From CAIYRG01 sp964494505 (lineage in GTDB: Bacteria; Pseudomonadota; Alphaproteobacteria; Micropepsales; Micropepsaceae): 64,000 nt of DNA. The notes beneath the pieces were generated by a model. The model saw only the letters and a program-made list of their open reading frames with translations, did no database searches and was not told where the DNA came from. This document shows positions 52,439 to 60,342 of this stretch, piece after piece. The stretch's first letter is position 1. Every line of letters starts with the position of its first letter. The stretch is taken from the NCBI GenBank assembly GCA_964494505.1, contig CAZBRO010000007.1, forward strand, positions 124,001-188,000. Direction: 5' to 3'. The translations under genes were made by a program, and so were the position numbers.

Positions 52439-53527
52439 TTGAACTCCCTGGATCGCATCGCGCTTAAGGCGCTGTATGTGCTGAAACCGGAAACGGCGCA
52501 TCATGCCGCGTTGTTCGCGCTGGAGCATGGACTGGTTGGCGTCCAGGCCGGCGCGGACGACCCCGTTCTACACACCCGCGTCTGGGGCATCGATTTTGCC
52601 AACCCCATCGGGCTTGCCGCCGGTTTCGACAAGGATGCGCGTGTCGTCGATGCGATGCTGGGACTGGGCTTCGGCTTTGTCGAAGCGGGCACCGTGACGC
52701 CAAAGCCGCAACCCGGCAATCCGAAACCACGGCTGTTCCGGCTGAACGAGGATCGGGCGGTCATCAACCGGCTGGGCTTCAACAGCGGCGGTGTCGAGGC
52801 TTTCGCGCAGCGGCTGAAGGCGAGGGGCCAAGGCAGCCAGGCGCCCGGCATAGTCGGGGCCAATGTCGGCAAGAACAAAGACACCGTGGACGGCGCGGCC
52901 GATTATGTGGCCGGCATCGAACGGGTGGCGGGGCTCGCCGATTATCTCGTCTGCAACATTTCTTCGCCGAACACGCCGGGCCTCAGGGCAATGCAGGCGC
53001 GCGGACCTATCGAGGATTTGCTGAAGCGCGTGCTCGCGGCGCGCGACCGCGCCGCGCCGCCCGGAAAGAAGCCGCCCCTTCTGGCCAAGGTCGGTCCCGA
53101 TCTTTCGCCCGAACAGCTTGCCGATATTGCCGAGGTGGCGCTCGCAACCGGCGTGGATGGCCTGATAATCGGCAACACCACCATCGAACGGCCCGCTTCG
53201 CTCAAGAGCCGCGACAAGGCCGAAGCCGGCGGCCTTTCCGGGGCGCCGCTATTGAAGCCGTCGACGCAATGTCTGGCGGAGGTTTACCGCTTGACGAACG
53301 GGCGGCTTCCCCTCATCGGCTGCGGCGGCGTAGCCTCGGGAGCCGATGCCTATGCCAAGATCAGGGCCGGGGCTTCGCTGGTGCAGGTCTATTCGGCGCT
53401 GGTATTCGAGGGGCCCTCGCTCGCGAACCGCATCAAGCGGGAACTGGCCCAGTGTCTGAAGGCGGATGGTTTCAAATCGGTGTCGGACGCGGTCGGGCGC
53501 GACCATATTGAATTGGCACAGGTTTAG
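52439..53527 (+). CDS. pyrD: class 2 dihydroorotate dehydrogenase (quinone)
   Basis: A 362-residue membrane-associated DHODH feeding electrons to ubiquinone. The N-terminal helices (LKALYVLKPETAHHAALFAL) form the quinone tunnel region of class 2; the catalytic base is serine in CNISSPNTPGLR (Ser175/176), and FMN contacts are in IGCGGVASGADAYAKIRAGA. The start is a TTG directly behind GGGGGGAGGA. It is the second pyrD within 8 kb, and probably the housekeeping one. A UbiD-family gene follows after nine bases. Confidence 0.93.
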   Translation: MNSLDRIALKALYVLKPETAHHAALFALEHGLVGVQAGADDPVLHTRVWGIDFANPIGLAAGFDKDARVVDAMLGLGFGFVEAGTVTPKPQPGNPKPRLFRLNEDRAVINRLGFNSGGVEAFAQRLKARGQGSQAPGIVGANVGKNKDTVDGAADYVAGIERVAGLADYLVCNISSPNTPGLRAMQARGPIEDLLKRVLAARDRAAPPGKKPPLLAKVGPDLSPEQLADIAEVALATGVDGLIIGNTTIERPASLKSRDKAEAGGLSGAPLLKPSTQCLAEVYRLTNGRLPLIGCGGVASGADAYAKIRAGASLVQVYSALVFEGPSLANRIKRELAQCLKADGFKSVSDAVGRDHIELAQV

Positions 53528-53536
53528 GAGGGCGGG

Positions 53537-54961
53537 TTGACGACGCAGGATTTGAGAAGCTGGATCGCGACCATGGAGGCTGCGGGCGAAATCCAGCACA
53601 TCTCGGGGGCCGGGCCCGAGGAGGAGATCGGCGGCATCGTCGATTTCTATCAGCGGAAAGTCGGCAATCCCGCCGTTCTGTTCGACGACATCCCGGGTTA
53701 TCCGCGCGGCCACCGCGTCATCGCCAACATCCTCACCTCGATACGCCGCATCCATCTGACGCTCGGGCATCCGGCCGATGCGGGCGCTCTCGATCTCGTG
53801 CATTTCTGGCGCCGCCACATGAAGGAGGCGAAGGCGATTTCGCCGAAGATCGTGAAGACGGGCGCCGTGTTCGAGAACGTGTCCGAAGGCAAGGACATCG
53901 ACATCTTCAAGATCCCCGTGCCGAAATGGCATGAGCTGGACGGTGGCAATTACATCGGCACCGGCGACATGGTGGTGATGAAGCATCGCGACACCGGCTG
54001 GATCAATTACGGCGCCTACCGCGTGCAGGCGCAAGGCGCGGGCGTCGCCTCGGTGATGTGCTCCAAGGGCAAGCATGGCGATCTGATCATGCGCAGCTAC
54101 CACGAAAAGGGCGAACCCTGCCCCATCGCGGTGGTGTGCGGGATGCATCCGGCGCTGTTCATGATCGCCGGGCTGGAAGTCCCGTATGGCAAGAACGAAT
54201 ACGATGCGGCGGGCGGCTTGATCGGCGAGCCGGTGGAAGTGATCGCCGGTCCGCGCACCGGGCTTCCCATTCCGGCGCATGCCGAAATCGCGTTCGAGGG
54301 TTTCGTCTATCCCAACGATCTTGTCACGGAAGGCCCGCTCGGCGAATGGACCGGCTATTACGCCGGGGGCTTGAAAAAAGAGCCCGCCATCCGGATCGAA
54401 ACCTTCATGCACCGGAACAATCCCATCCTGATGGGCGCGATTCCGGGCGTGCCGCCGGACGACGATTCCTTCTACCGCGGCACCTATCGCTCGGGCGCGG
54501 TGTGGAATCAGCTCGAAGCCGCCGGCATTCCCGAGGTCAAAGGCGTGTGGGCGCACGAAGCGGGCGGGAGCCGCCTGTGGCTGACGGTCGCCATCAAACA
54601 ATTATATGCCGGCCATTCCAAGCAGGCCGGTTTGATCGCCTCGCAATGCCATGCCGGCGCTTATGCCAACCGCTTCGTCGTCGTAGTGGACGACGATATC
54701 GACCCCGCCGACATGGACAAGGTGCTGTGGGCCATGTGCACGCGCTTCGACCCGCGCGAGGGGCTGGAGGTGCTGAAGGGCTGCTGGAGCACGGTGCTCG
54801 ATCCCATGGTCTACAGCGAAGACGACCGGCGCAACGCGCGCGTGGTGATCGATGCCTGCAAGCCGTGGTCCCGCCGCGACACGTTTCCTGCGGTGGTGCG
54901 GAATTCCAAGGAATTGGACGAGAGAATCCGCGCCAAGTTTGCCCACCTCCTGCCGCGCTAG
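53537..54961 (+). CDS. UbiD-family decarboxylase
   Basis: A 474-residue enzyme of the prenylated-FMN dependent decarboxylase family. Two glutamates of the active-site E-x4-E pattern are seen at 265 and 270 in TEGPLGEWTGYY, and the arginine region is YGAYRVQAQG. UbiD enzymes reversibly decarboxylate aromatic, furan, pyrrole and other unsaturated acids. The TTG start follows GAGGGCGGG. No UbiX prenyltransferase gene is in the window; it may lie elsewhere. With the transporter and hydroxylase genes it suggests breakdown of a carboxylated aromatic or heterocycle. Confidence 0.9.
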   Translation: MTTQDLRSWIATMEAAGEIQHISGAGPEEEIGGIVDFYQRKVGNPAVLFDDIPGYPRGHRVIANILTSIRRIHLTLGHPADAGALDLVHFWRRHMKEAKAISPKIVKTGAVFENVSEGKDIDIFKIPVPKWHELDGGNYIGTGDMVVMKHRDTGWINYGAYRVQAQGAGVASVMCSKGKHGDLIMRSYHEKGEPCPIAVVCGMHPALFMIAGLEVPYGKNEYDAAGGLIGEPVEVIAGPRTGLPIPAHAEIAFEGFVYPNDLVTEGPLGEWTGYYAGGLKKEPAIRIETFMHRNNPILMGAIPGVPPDDDSFYRGTYRSGAVWNQLEAAGIPEVKGVWAHEAGGSRLWLTVAIKQLYAGHSKQAGLIASQCHAGAYANRFVVVVDDDIDPADMDKVLWAMCTRFDPREGLEVLKGCWSTVLDPMVYSEDDRRNARVVIDACKPWSRRDTFPAVVRNSKELDERIRAKFAHLLPR

Positions 54962-55064
54962 CGTGCCGCATCCGCGCCCGGACGCGTGGGAAGTCGCGAT
55001 AGTTGTCCGGCCCGGTGCCCCGTGCCACTGTCGAGACAGGCGGCGCCTCAGGTCTGGGGGAAGA

Positions 55065-56342
55065 ATGGCACTGCGCGTCAACGATTCTCTCTTTCGCAGC
55101 GGAACCATCGGGATGCCGCACGCTCTTGCGGCGGCGTTCAAGACTGTTGCGCTCGCGCAGCGCTGCATGATCCTGGTGCGCGCCACCGGCCCCACCTGCC
55201 TGCAGCTTCTCGAACAGGGCTACGACACCAAGGGATTCCGCATCCACGGCAAGTCCTGCGACTGGGGCCCGATGGCGGGCTTTGTGCTGCGGGACCCGCG
55301 GCTCAACAAGTCCGGCATGGACAAGGCCGGGTACAACAAGCGTCAGCATTCCGAATCGCTCAGCGACCGCGATGCACAGGCCGGGTGGAAAGCCTCGGTG
55401 ACGCCGCTGAAGATCTATGAGGAGCGCCGGCGCTGGCTGGTGGACAATGCCATCATCAAGGTGGAACGGCGCGGCGATGACCGTTGGGAAGGTCAGGCGA
55501 CCCACAGGAGCGGGATCAGTTTCTATTACAGCCTGATCCGCGACAGGGCCAATCCCGAGCTTTTGGGCGTCTATCTCGACCGGACGAGGAACGGGAACGG
55601 ATTCCAGCAGGATCGTGGCGGCGCGGTGGTCCGCTACGACACCAAATATGGCGACATGTATGAGCCGCTTCTCGCCATGACGAACCCGCCCCAACACCGG
55701 CACATCGAAAAGGACGACGATCCGCGCTCCCATCTGAACGCGGTCACCGGCGATTACGACCTGGCCGCCATTTGGCCCTTTGTCACCGGACCGAAAGGCT
55801 ACGATCCGCACGGCCTCGACCGCCGCGTGCTCGGCACCGTCAAGGGCTACAGCCAGGCCCACCGGATCGAAACAGTGCAGGAGCGCTTCTTTACCGAAGG
55901 CAATCAGGGCCATCCCTTCGTCGGGTCGCAGGGCACCAAGCTCGGGAACATGACCGACCGCATCTACGAAGTGGGCCAATACATCAATTCCGTGATCGGC
56001 AGTGCCCGGAGCGACAGCTATGGCCGGATTTGGGGACCCTTCCCGCGCCGCAACGTGATCTGGCACAGCGACGAGGCGGCGCGGCCTTTCGTGGACGACG
56101 TCGACCTGCCGCTGTTCGCCATCGCCCCCAGCGGGTGCGATGTCGGCATTGAAACGATCGGCGACTTCGGGGAATTCGTCAATTTCTGCGTCGGGCACGA
56201 TTTCAAGGTGACGCTTGCGGAGGGCTGGGTTCTCAACCCGAACGGCAACAAGGGGAACCGGCTTGGCGCGCACTTCGCCCATCTGGTGCCGGATTATTGG
56301 AAGGGCCAGCAAATCCAGGTGCCCCAATGGTACAACAGGTGA
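55065..56342 (+). CDS. ExoY / edema factor / CyaA-type nucleotidyl cyclase domain protein
   Basis: A 425-residue protein without signal peptide or membrane helix. It carries the motif set of the toxin-class (class II) cyclases: Arg39, then TKG with Lys56 exactly 17 residues later (Arg41/Lys58 in CyaA), HGKSCDWGPMAGFV with His61 and Lys63 (His351/Lys353 of edema factor), the metal aspartates in TGDYDLAAIWP (Asp230, Asp232), GNMTDR (ExoY has GNITPR), and WHSDEA with His334 as likely base. The asparagine that follows the histidine in the toxins (N583 of edema factor) appears replaced by Arg340. GGGGGA precedes the ATG. Known members act in host cells after activation by calmodulin or actin. No secretion system or RTX repeats are nearby. 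Comparison is from memory of the family. Confidence 0.8.
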   Translation: MALRVNDSLFRSGTIGMPHALAAAFKTVALAQRCMILVRATGPTCLQLLEQGYDTKGFRIHGKSCDWGPMAGFVLRDPRLNKSGMDKAGYNKRQHSESLSDRDAQAGWKASVTPLKIYEERRRWLVDNAIIKVERRGDDRWEGQATHRSGISFYYSLIRDRANPELLGVYLDRTRNGNGFQQDRGGAVVRYDTKYGDMYEPLLAMTNPPQHRHIEKDDDPRSHLNAVTGDYDLAAIWPFVTGPKGYDPHGLDRRVLGTVKGYSQAHRIETVQERFFTEGNQGHPFVGSQGTKLGNMTDRIYEVGQYINSVIGSARSDSYGRIWGPFPRRNVIWHSDEAARPFVDDVDLPLFAIAPSGCDVGIETIGDFGEFVNFCVGHDFKVTLAEGWVLNPNGNKGNRLGAHFAHLVPDYWKGQQIQVPQWYNR

Positions 56343-56422
56343 ACGGCCGGATTTGAAGCCGCAGGCAGGAGGTGGTGCGCCATCCCGCCGCGAGGCGCCG
56401 TGAAAATGCCCGCTGAAGCCGT

Positions 56423-56452
56423 TTGACACGAGTGTCCAGGGCTTTATTGATA
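56423..56452 (+). promoter_or_regulatory. candidate promoter of the molybdenum hydroxylase operon
   Basis: A perfect -35 TTGACA (56423-56428) and TTGATA (56447-56452) are 18 bases apart in the 288-base gap between the cyclase-like gene and the FAD subunit gene. It would give a leader of about 170 bases. The rest of the gap (to 56630) holds no gene. Confidence 0.4.
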
Positions 56453-56630
56453 GTCCCACTGGTGACGGCCTCGCGTTGGGGCCGGCCATGGGCTGGTCCA
56501 AGGACGCGTTCGCGCGGGGCTGGCTTTCAATCAGAGGGCGGCATCCTTGACCCGCCAGCGGCCTGCGGCTCGCGGCGCAAGGGTCAAGGGAAGTCTCCCT
56601 CAATGGGCAGGGGATCGAGGGTAGTACACG

Positions 56631-57497
56631 ATGAAGCCGCCTCCTTTTTCGTATCACGACCCGCGGACGGTGTCCGATGCGGTCGGCCTGTTGAGCAGCC
56701 TCGAAAACGCGAAGGTTCTGGCCGGCGGGCAATCGCTGATGCCGATGCTGAATTTCCGCTACGTGCTGCCGGATCACCTTATCGACCTGAACAAGATCCC
56801 CGAGCTGTCGTTTTTGCGCGAGGTGGACGGGGGAATCGAACTGGGCTCCATGACGCGGCAGCGCGACATCGAATTCTCCGATCTGGTCAAGGCGCGCTTT
56901 CCGATCATCAATGAAGCCATCCTGAATGTCGGCCATCGCCAGACGCGCAACCGGGGCACCATCGGGGGATCGCTGTGCCATCTTGATCCGTCGGCCGAGC
57001 TTGTGACCATGGCGGCCGCGCACGACGCGGTGGTAACGGTCGCTGGCCCCAACGGCACGCGCGATATTCCGTTTGCGGAGTTTCCGGTGGCGTTCATGAC
57101 GCCCGCGCTGGAGCCGAACGAATTGCTGGTGAAGGTGCGTTTCCAGCGCTGGGCCGCGGGGCACGGCTATGGCTTCGTGGAATTCGCGCGGCGGCACGGC
57201 GATTTCGCCATCGCCTCCGCCGCGGCTCTGATCGAAGTGGATGCTGCCGGCAAGATCGGCCGCGCGTCGCTGACGCTCGGCGGCGTCAACGTGAAGCCGG
57301 TGCGCATGTATGAGGTGGAACGCAAGCTGATCGGCCAGGCGCCGTCGGAGGATTTGTTCCGCGAACTGTGTGAGGAATGCCGCAAGGTTGACGCCATCGA
57401 CGACGTGCATGCGCCGGCATCCTATCGCCAGCATCTGGCGGCGGTGATGTCGCGCCGCGCGCTGGTCGCGGCCATGGGACGGGTTGGAAGAGCATGA
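56631..57497 (+). CDS. molybdenum hydroxylase FAD subunit (CoxM/CutM-type)
   Basis: A 288-residue FAD-binding subunit of a xanthine dehydrogenase-family hydroxylase. The two FAD loops are AGGQSLMPMLNFR (about 31-43) and NRGTIGGSLCHLDPSAEL (about 106-123). It passes electrons from the 2Fe-2S subunit to the acceptor. The CODH_FAD C-terminal domain is complete. It overlaps the next gene by the ATGA tetranucleotide, so the three subunits are translationally coupled. Confidence 0.94.
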   Translation: MKPPPFSYHDPRTVSDAVGLLSSLENAKVLAGGQSLMPMLNFRYVLPDHLIDLNKIPELSFLREVDGGIELGSMTRQRDIEFSDLVKARFPIINEAILNVGHRQTRNRGTIGGSLCHLDPSAELVTMAAAHDAVVTVAGPNGTRDIPFAEFPVAFMTPALEPNELLVKVRFQRWAAGHGYGFVEFARRHGDFAIASAAALIEVDAAGKIGRASLTLGGVNVKPVRMYEVERKLIGQAPSEDLFRELCEECRKVDAIDDVHAPASYRQHLAAVMSRRALVAAMGRVGRA

Positions 57498-57988
57498 GCG
57501 AGAAGCGGAATATCGCCGTCACCATCAACGGTAAACGATACGAAGAATCGGTCGAGGTCCGCTGGACGCTGGCCGATTTCATGCGGCAGCAATTGGGGCT
57601 GACGGGCACGCATCTGGGCTGCGAGCACGGCGTGTGCGGCGCGTGCACGATTCTGCTCGATGGGCGGTCGGCGCGGTCGTGCCTGATGCTGGCCGTACAG
57701 GCTGACGGGCACGAAATTATGACGGTCGAGGGCATTGCTCCGTCAGCGGACAAATTGCATCCGCTGCAGGAAGCGTTCCGGGACAATCACGGCCTGCAAT
57801 GCGGCTTCTGCACACCGGGCATGCTGACGACATTGATCGAATTCCTGCGCGACAATCCCGACCCGACGGAGCAGGAGGTGCGGATCGCGATTTCGGGCAA
57901 TCTCTGCCGCTGTACCGGTTATCAGGGGATCGTCGCGGCCGCACTCGATGCCGCCCAGCGCTTGAAGGTTTTGAAGGAAGCTCCGTGA
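57494..57988 (+). CDS. molybdenum hydroxylase 2Fe-2S subunit (CoxS/CutS-type)
   Basis: A 164-residue iron-sulfur subunit with two clusters: the plant-type ferredoxin motif GCEHGVCGACTILLDG plus a distant cysteine in RSCLML, and the C-terminal cluster CGFCTPGM with CRCTGY. Length and spacing are normal. It overlaps the large-subunit gene by four bases (GTGA). Confidence 0.95.
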   Translation: MSEKRNIAVTINGKRYEESVEVRWTLADFMRQQLGLTGTHLGCEHGVCGACTILLDGRSARSCLMLAVQADGHEIMTVEGIAPSADKLHPLQEAFRDNHGLQCGFCTPGMLTTLIEFLRDNPDPTEQEVRIAISGNLCRCTGYQGIVAAALDAAQRLKVLKEAP

Positions 57989-60342
57989 CGGCACGGACGT
58001 TCGGCAATCGGGTCGGCAGGATCGAAGACCCGCCGCTGCTGACGGGCAAAGGCCGCTTCATCGACGACATCGCTTGGCCCGATCTGGCGCACGCCGCGTT
58101 TGTGCGCAGCCCGCACGGGCATGCTTGCATTCTCGGCATCGATGCGCGCGTGGCCCTCGCGTTGCCGGGCGTCTTCGGCGTTTTCACAGCGGCGGATTTC
58201 GCGCCCCGTCTGAAAATCGACCGGCTGATCGTCGGCTTGCCGAGTTCCGCCTACCGGCAGGAGGTGAACCGGCCTGTTCTCGCCAAGGACGAGGTTGTCC
58301 ATGTCGGCGAGCCGGTGGCGGTCGTGGTCGCGGTCAACCGCTATGTGGCCGAAGACGCAGCCGCACTGGTGAATGTGGAATACGACATCCTGCCTGCGGT
58401 CGCCGATGCGCGCGCGGCGCTCGCGAAGAATTCGCCCAATGTTCACCGGAACGCCCCGCACAATCTGCTGGCGGAATTCGACATTGCCTATGGCGATGTA
58501 ACGGCGGCGTTTGCGAACGCGCCCCATGTGTTTCGGGAAAGCCTCTGGCAGCATCGGGGCGGCGGCCATTCCATCGAATGCCGCGGCTGTGTCGCGCGTT
58601 ACGATGTCAACGAAGAACGGCTGACGGCATGGTGTTCGACCCAGACGCCGCACACGGCGATGCAGCTTTTGTCGGGCATGCTTGGCTTGGACGAAAGCCA
58701 ACTGCGTGTCATCACGCCCGATGTCGGCGGCGGCTTCGGGCCGAAGCTGATCTTCTATCCGGAGGAGGTCGCGGTGCCTTTGGCCGCGATGCTGCTCGGC
58801 CGGCCGGTGAAATGGATCGAGGACCGGCGCGAGCATTTCGTGGCCTCGACGCAGGAACGCGATCAGTTCTGGGACATCGAGATCGCGGTGGATCGCGACG
58901 CGCGCATTCTGGGCGTGCGCGGGCAGCTCATCCATGAGCACGGGGCCTATACCGCGCGCGGCGTGAATCTGCCCTATGAATCGGCGCAGACGGTGACGCT
59001 GCCCTATGAGGTACCGGCCTATGCGTTGAACGTGAAGCTCGCCCTCACCAACAAGGTGCCGGTGACGCCGGTGCGGGGCGCGGGGCAACCGCAGGGGTGC
59101 TTCGCCATGGAGCGGCTGCTCGACCGCGTGGCGCGCGAACTCTCGCTCGACCGCGCCGAGGTGCGGCGGCGCAATCTGATTCAGCCTGAGAAGATGCCCT
59201 ACGCCAAGCCGCTGAGAAGCCGCGGCGGGATGGCCGTGTTGCTCGATTCCGGCGATTACCCGCGCTGTCAGCAGATGGTGCTGGATGCCATCGGCTGGGC
59301 CGATTTCCGCACGCGGCAATCCACTGCCCGTGCGCGTGGCCGCTACATCGGCGTGGGGCTCGCGAACTTCGTGAAAGGCACCGGGCGCGGGCCGTTCGAA
59401 CCGGTAACGGTGCGCATCGGGCCGTCCGGAAAGATCCAGATTTATTCCGGCGCGACCGCGATGGGCCAGAGCACCAGAACGATGCTGGCGCAGATCGTCG
59501 CCGATCAATTCGGCGGCGCGATGGATAACATCGTTGTCACTGCGGGCGATACCGCGGGCACCGCCATGGGCATCGGCGGGTTCAACAGCCGCCAGGCGGT
59601 GATGGCGGGATCGTCGGCGCATTTGGCGGCCGTCAAACTGCGCGAAAAGACGATCGCCATCGCTTCCAAATTATTGAACGCGCCGGTAGACCAACTCGAC
59701 GTCGACGCGGGCGCCGTGTTCGTGCGCGCCAAGCCCAAGACCGCGATAGCGCTCGGCGATATTGCGCGCGCGGTCGCAGGCGTTCCGGGCCTCGCGCTGC
59801 CGGGCGGCATTGCGCCCGGGCTGGAAGCGAGCGAAGCCTTCGTGTGCGACGAGATGGCGTATGCGAACGGCGCGGGCGCTGCGGAAGTGGAGGTCGATCC
59901 CGATACCGGCGCGGTTTCCGTCCTGAAATTCGTAATCGCGCATGATTGCGGGCGCGCGATCAATCCCATGATCGTGGACGGCCAGATCGTGGGCGGGGTC
60001 GCGCATGGCATCGGCAACGCGCTGTTCGAGTGGATGGGCTTCGACGCCGAATGCCAGCCGATCACCGCGACATTCGCCGATTACCTTTTGATCGGGTCCA
60101 GCGAAACGCCGGATATCGGTGTGCTGCATCTGGAATCGCCTTCGCCGCTCAATCCGTTGGGCGTGAAGGGCGTTGGCGAATGCGGCGTGATGCCGGCAGC
60201 CCCCGCCATCATGTCGGCCATCGAGGATGCGCTTTCGCCCTTCGGCGTACGAATTGCGCGGACGCCGATTCTGCCGCCGGAAATCCTCGCCGCCATTCAC
60301 GCGGCCGCGGGCCTGGAGAAAACCCTTGCCCCTACGCTTTGA
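57985..60342 (+). CDS. molybdenum hydroxylase large (Mo-binding) subunit
   Basis: A 785-residue catalytic subunit of the xanthine dehydrogenase/aldehyde oxidase family. The moco contacts include TPDVGGGFGPKL and TPVRGAGQPQGCFAMERL, and the catalytic base is Glu732 in VKGVGECGVMPA. The CO-dehydrogenase motif with the copper-binding cysteine (VAYRCSFR type) is absent, so CO is not the substrate. RGAGQPQ deviates from the common RGAGRPE. Substrate is unknown; hydroxylation of an N-heteroaromatic ring or aldehyde is typical. GTG start. Confidence 0.93.
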   Translation: MTARTFGNRVGRIEDPPLLTGKGRFIDDIAWPDLAHAAFVRSPHGHACILGIDARVALALPGVFGVFTAADFAPRLKIDRLIVGLPSSAYRQEVNRPVLAKDEVVHVGEPVAVVVAVNRYVAEDAAALVNVEYDILPAVADARAALAKNSPNVHRNAPHNLLAEFDIAYGDVTAAFANAPHVFRESLWQHRGGGHSIECRGCVARYDVNEERLTAWCSTQTPHTAMQLLSGMLGLDESQLRVITPDVGGGFGPKLIFYPEEVAVPLAAMLLGRPVKWIEDRREHFVASTQERDQFWDIEIAVDRDARILGVRGQLIHEHGAYTARGVNLPYESAQTVTLPYEVPAYALNVKLALTNKVPVTPVRGAGQPQGCFAMERLLDRVARELSLDRAEVRRRNLIQPEKMPYAKPLRSRGGMAVLLDSGDYPRCQQMVLDAIGWADFRTRQSTARARGRYIGVGLANFVKGTGRGPFEPVTVRIGPSGKIQIYSGATAMGQSTRTMLAQIVADQFGGAMDNIVVTAGDTAGTAMGIGGFNSRQAVMAGSSAHLAAVKLREKTIAIASKLLNAPVDQLDVDAGAVFVRAKPKTAIALGDIARAVAGVPGLALPGGIAPGLEASEAFVCDEMAYANGAGAAEVEVDPDTGAVSVLKFVIAHDCGRAINPMIVDGQIVGGVAHGIGNALFEWMGFDAECQPITATFADYLLIGSSETPDIGVLHLESPSPLNPLGVKGVGECGVMPAAPAIMSAIEDALSPFGVRIARTPILPPEILAAIHAAAGLEKTLAPTL

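Noticed and set aside
54594..57434. Open frame of about 946 codons on the minus strand
   Set aside because: It lies opposite the UbiD, cyclase-like and FAD-subunit genes, all of which have clear domains. Long antisense frames are expected at this GC content; its translation has no recognisable motif and is rich in Arg, His, Asp and Gly.
57922..59622. Open frame of about 566 codons on the minus strand
   Set aside because: Mirror of the molybdenum hydroxylase large subunit; no domain signal.
56631..60342. Aerobic CO dehydrogenase (coxMSL)
   Set aside because: Gene order M-S-L and CoxG fit, but the large subunit has no copper-binding cysteine motif of the VAYRCSFR type, so a CO-oxidising enzyme is not supported.
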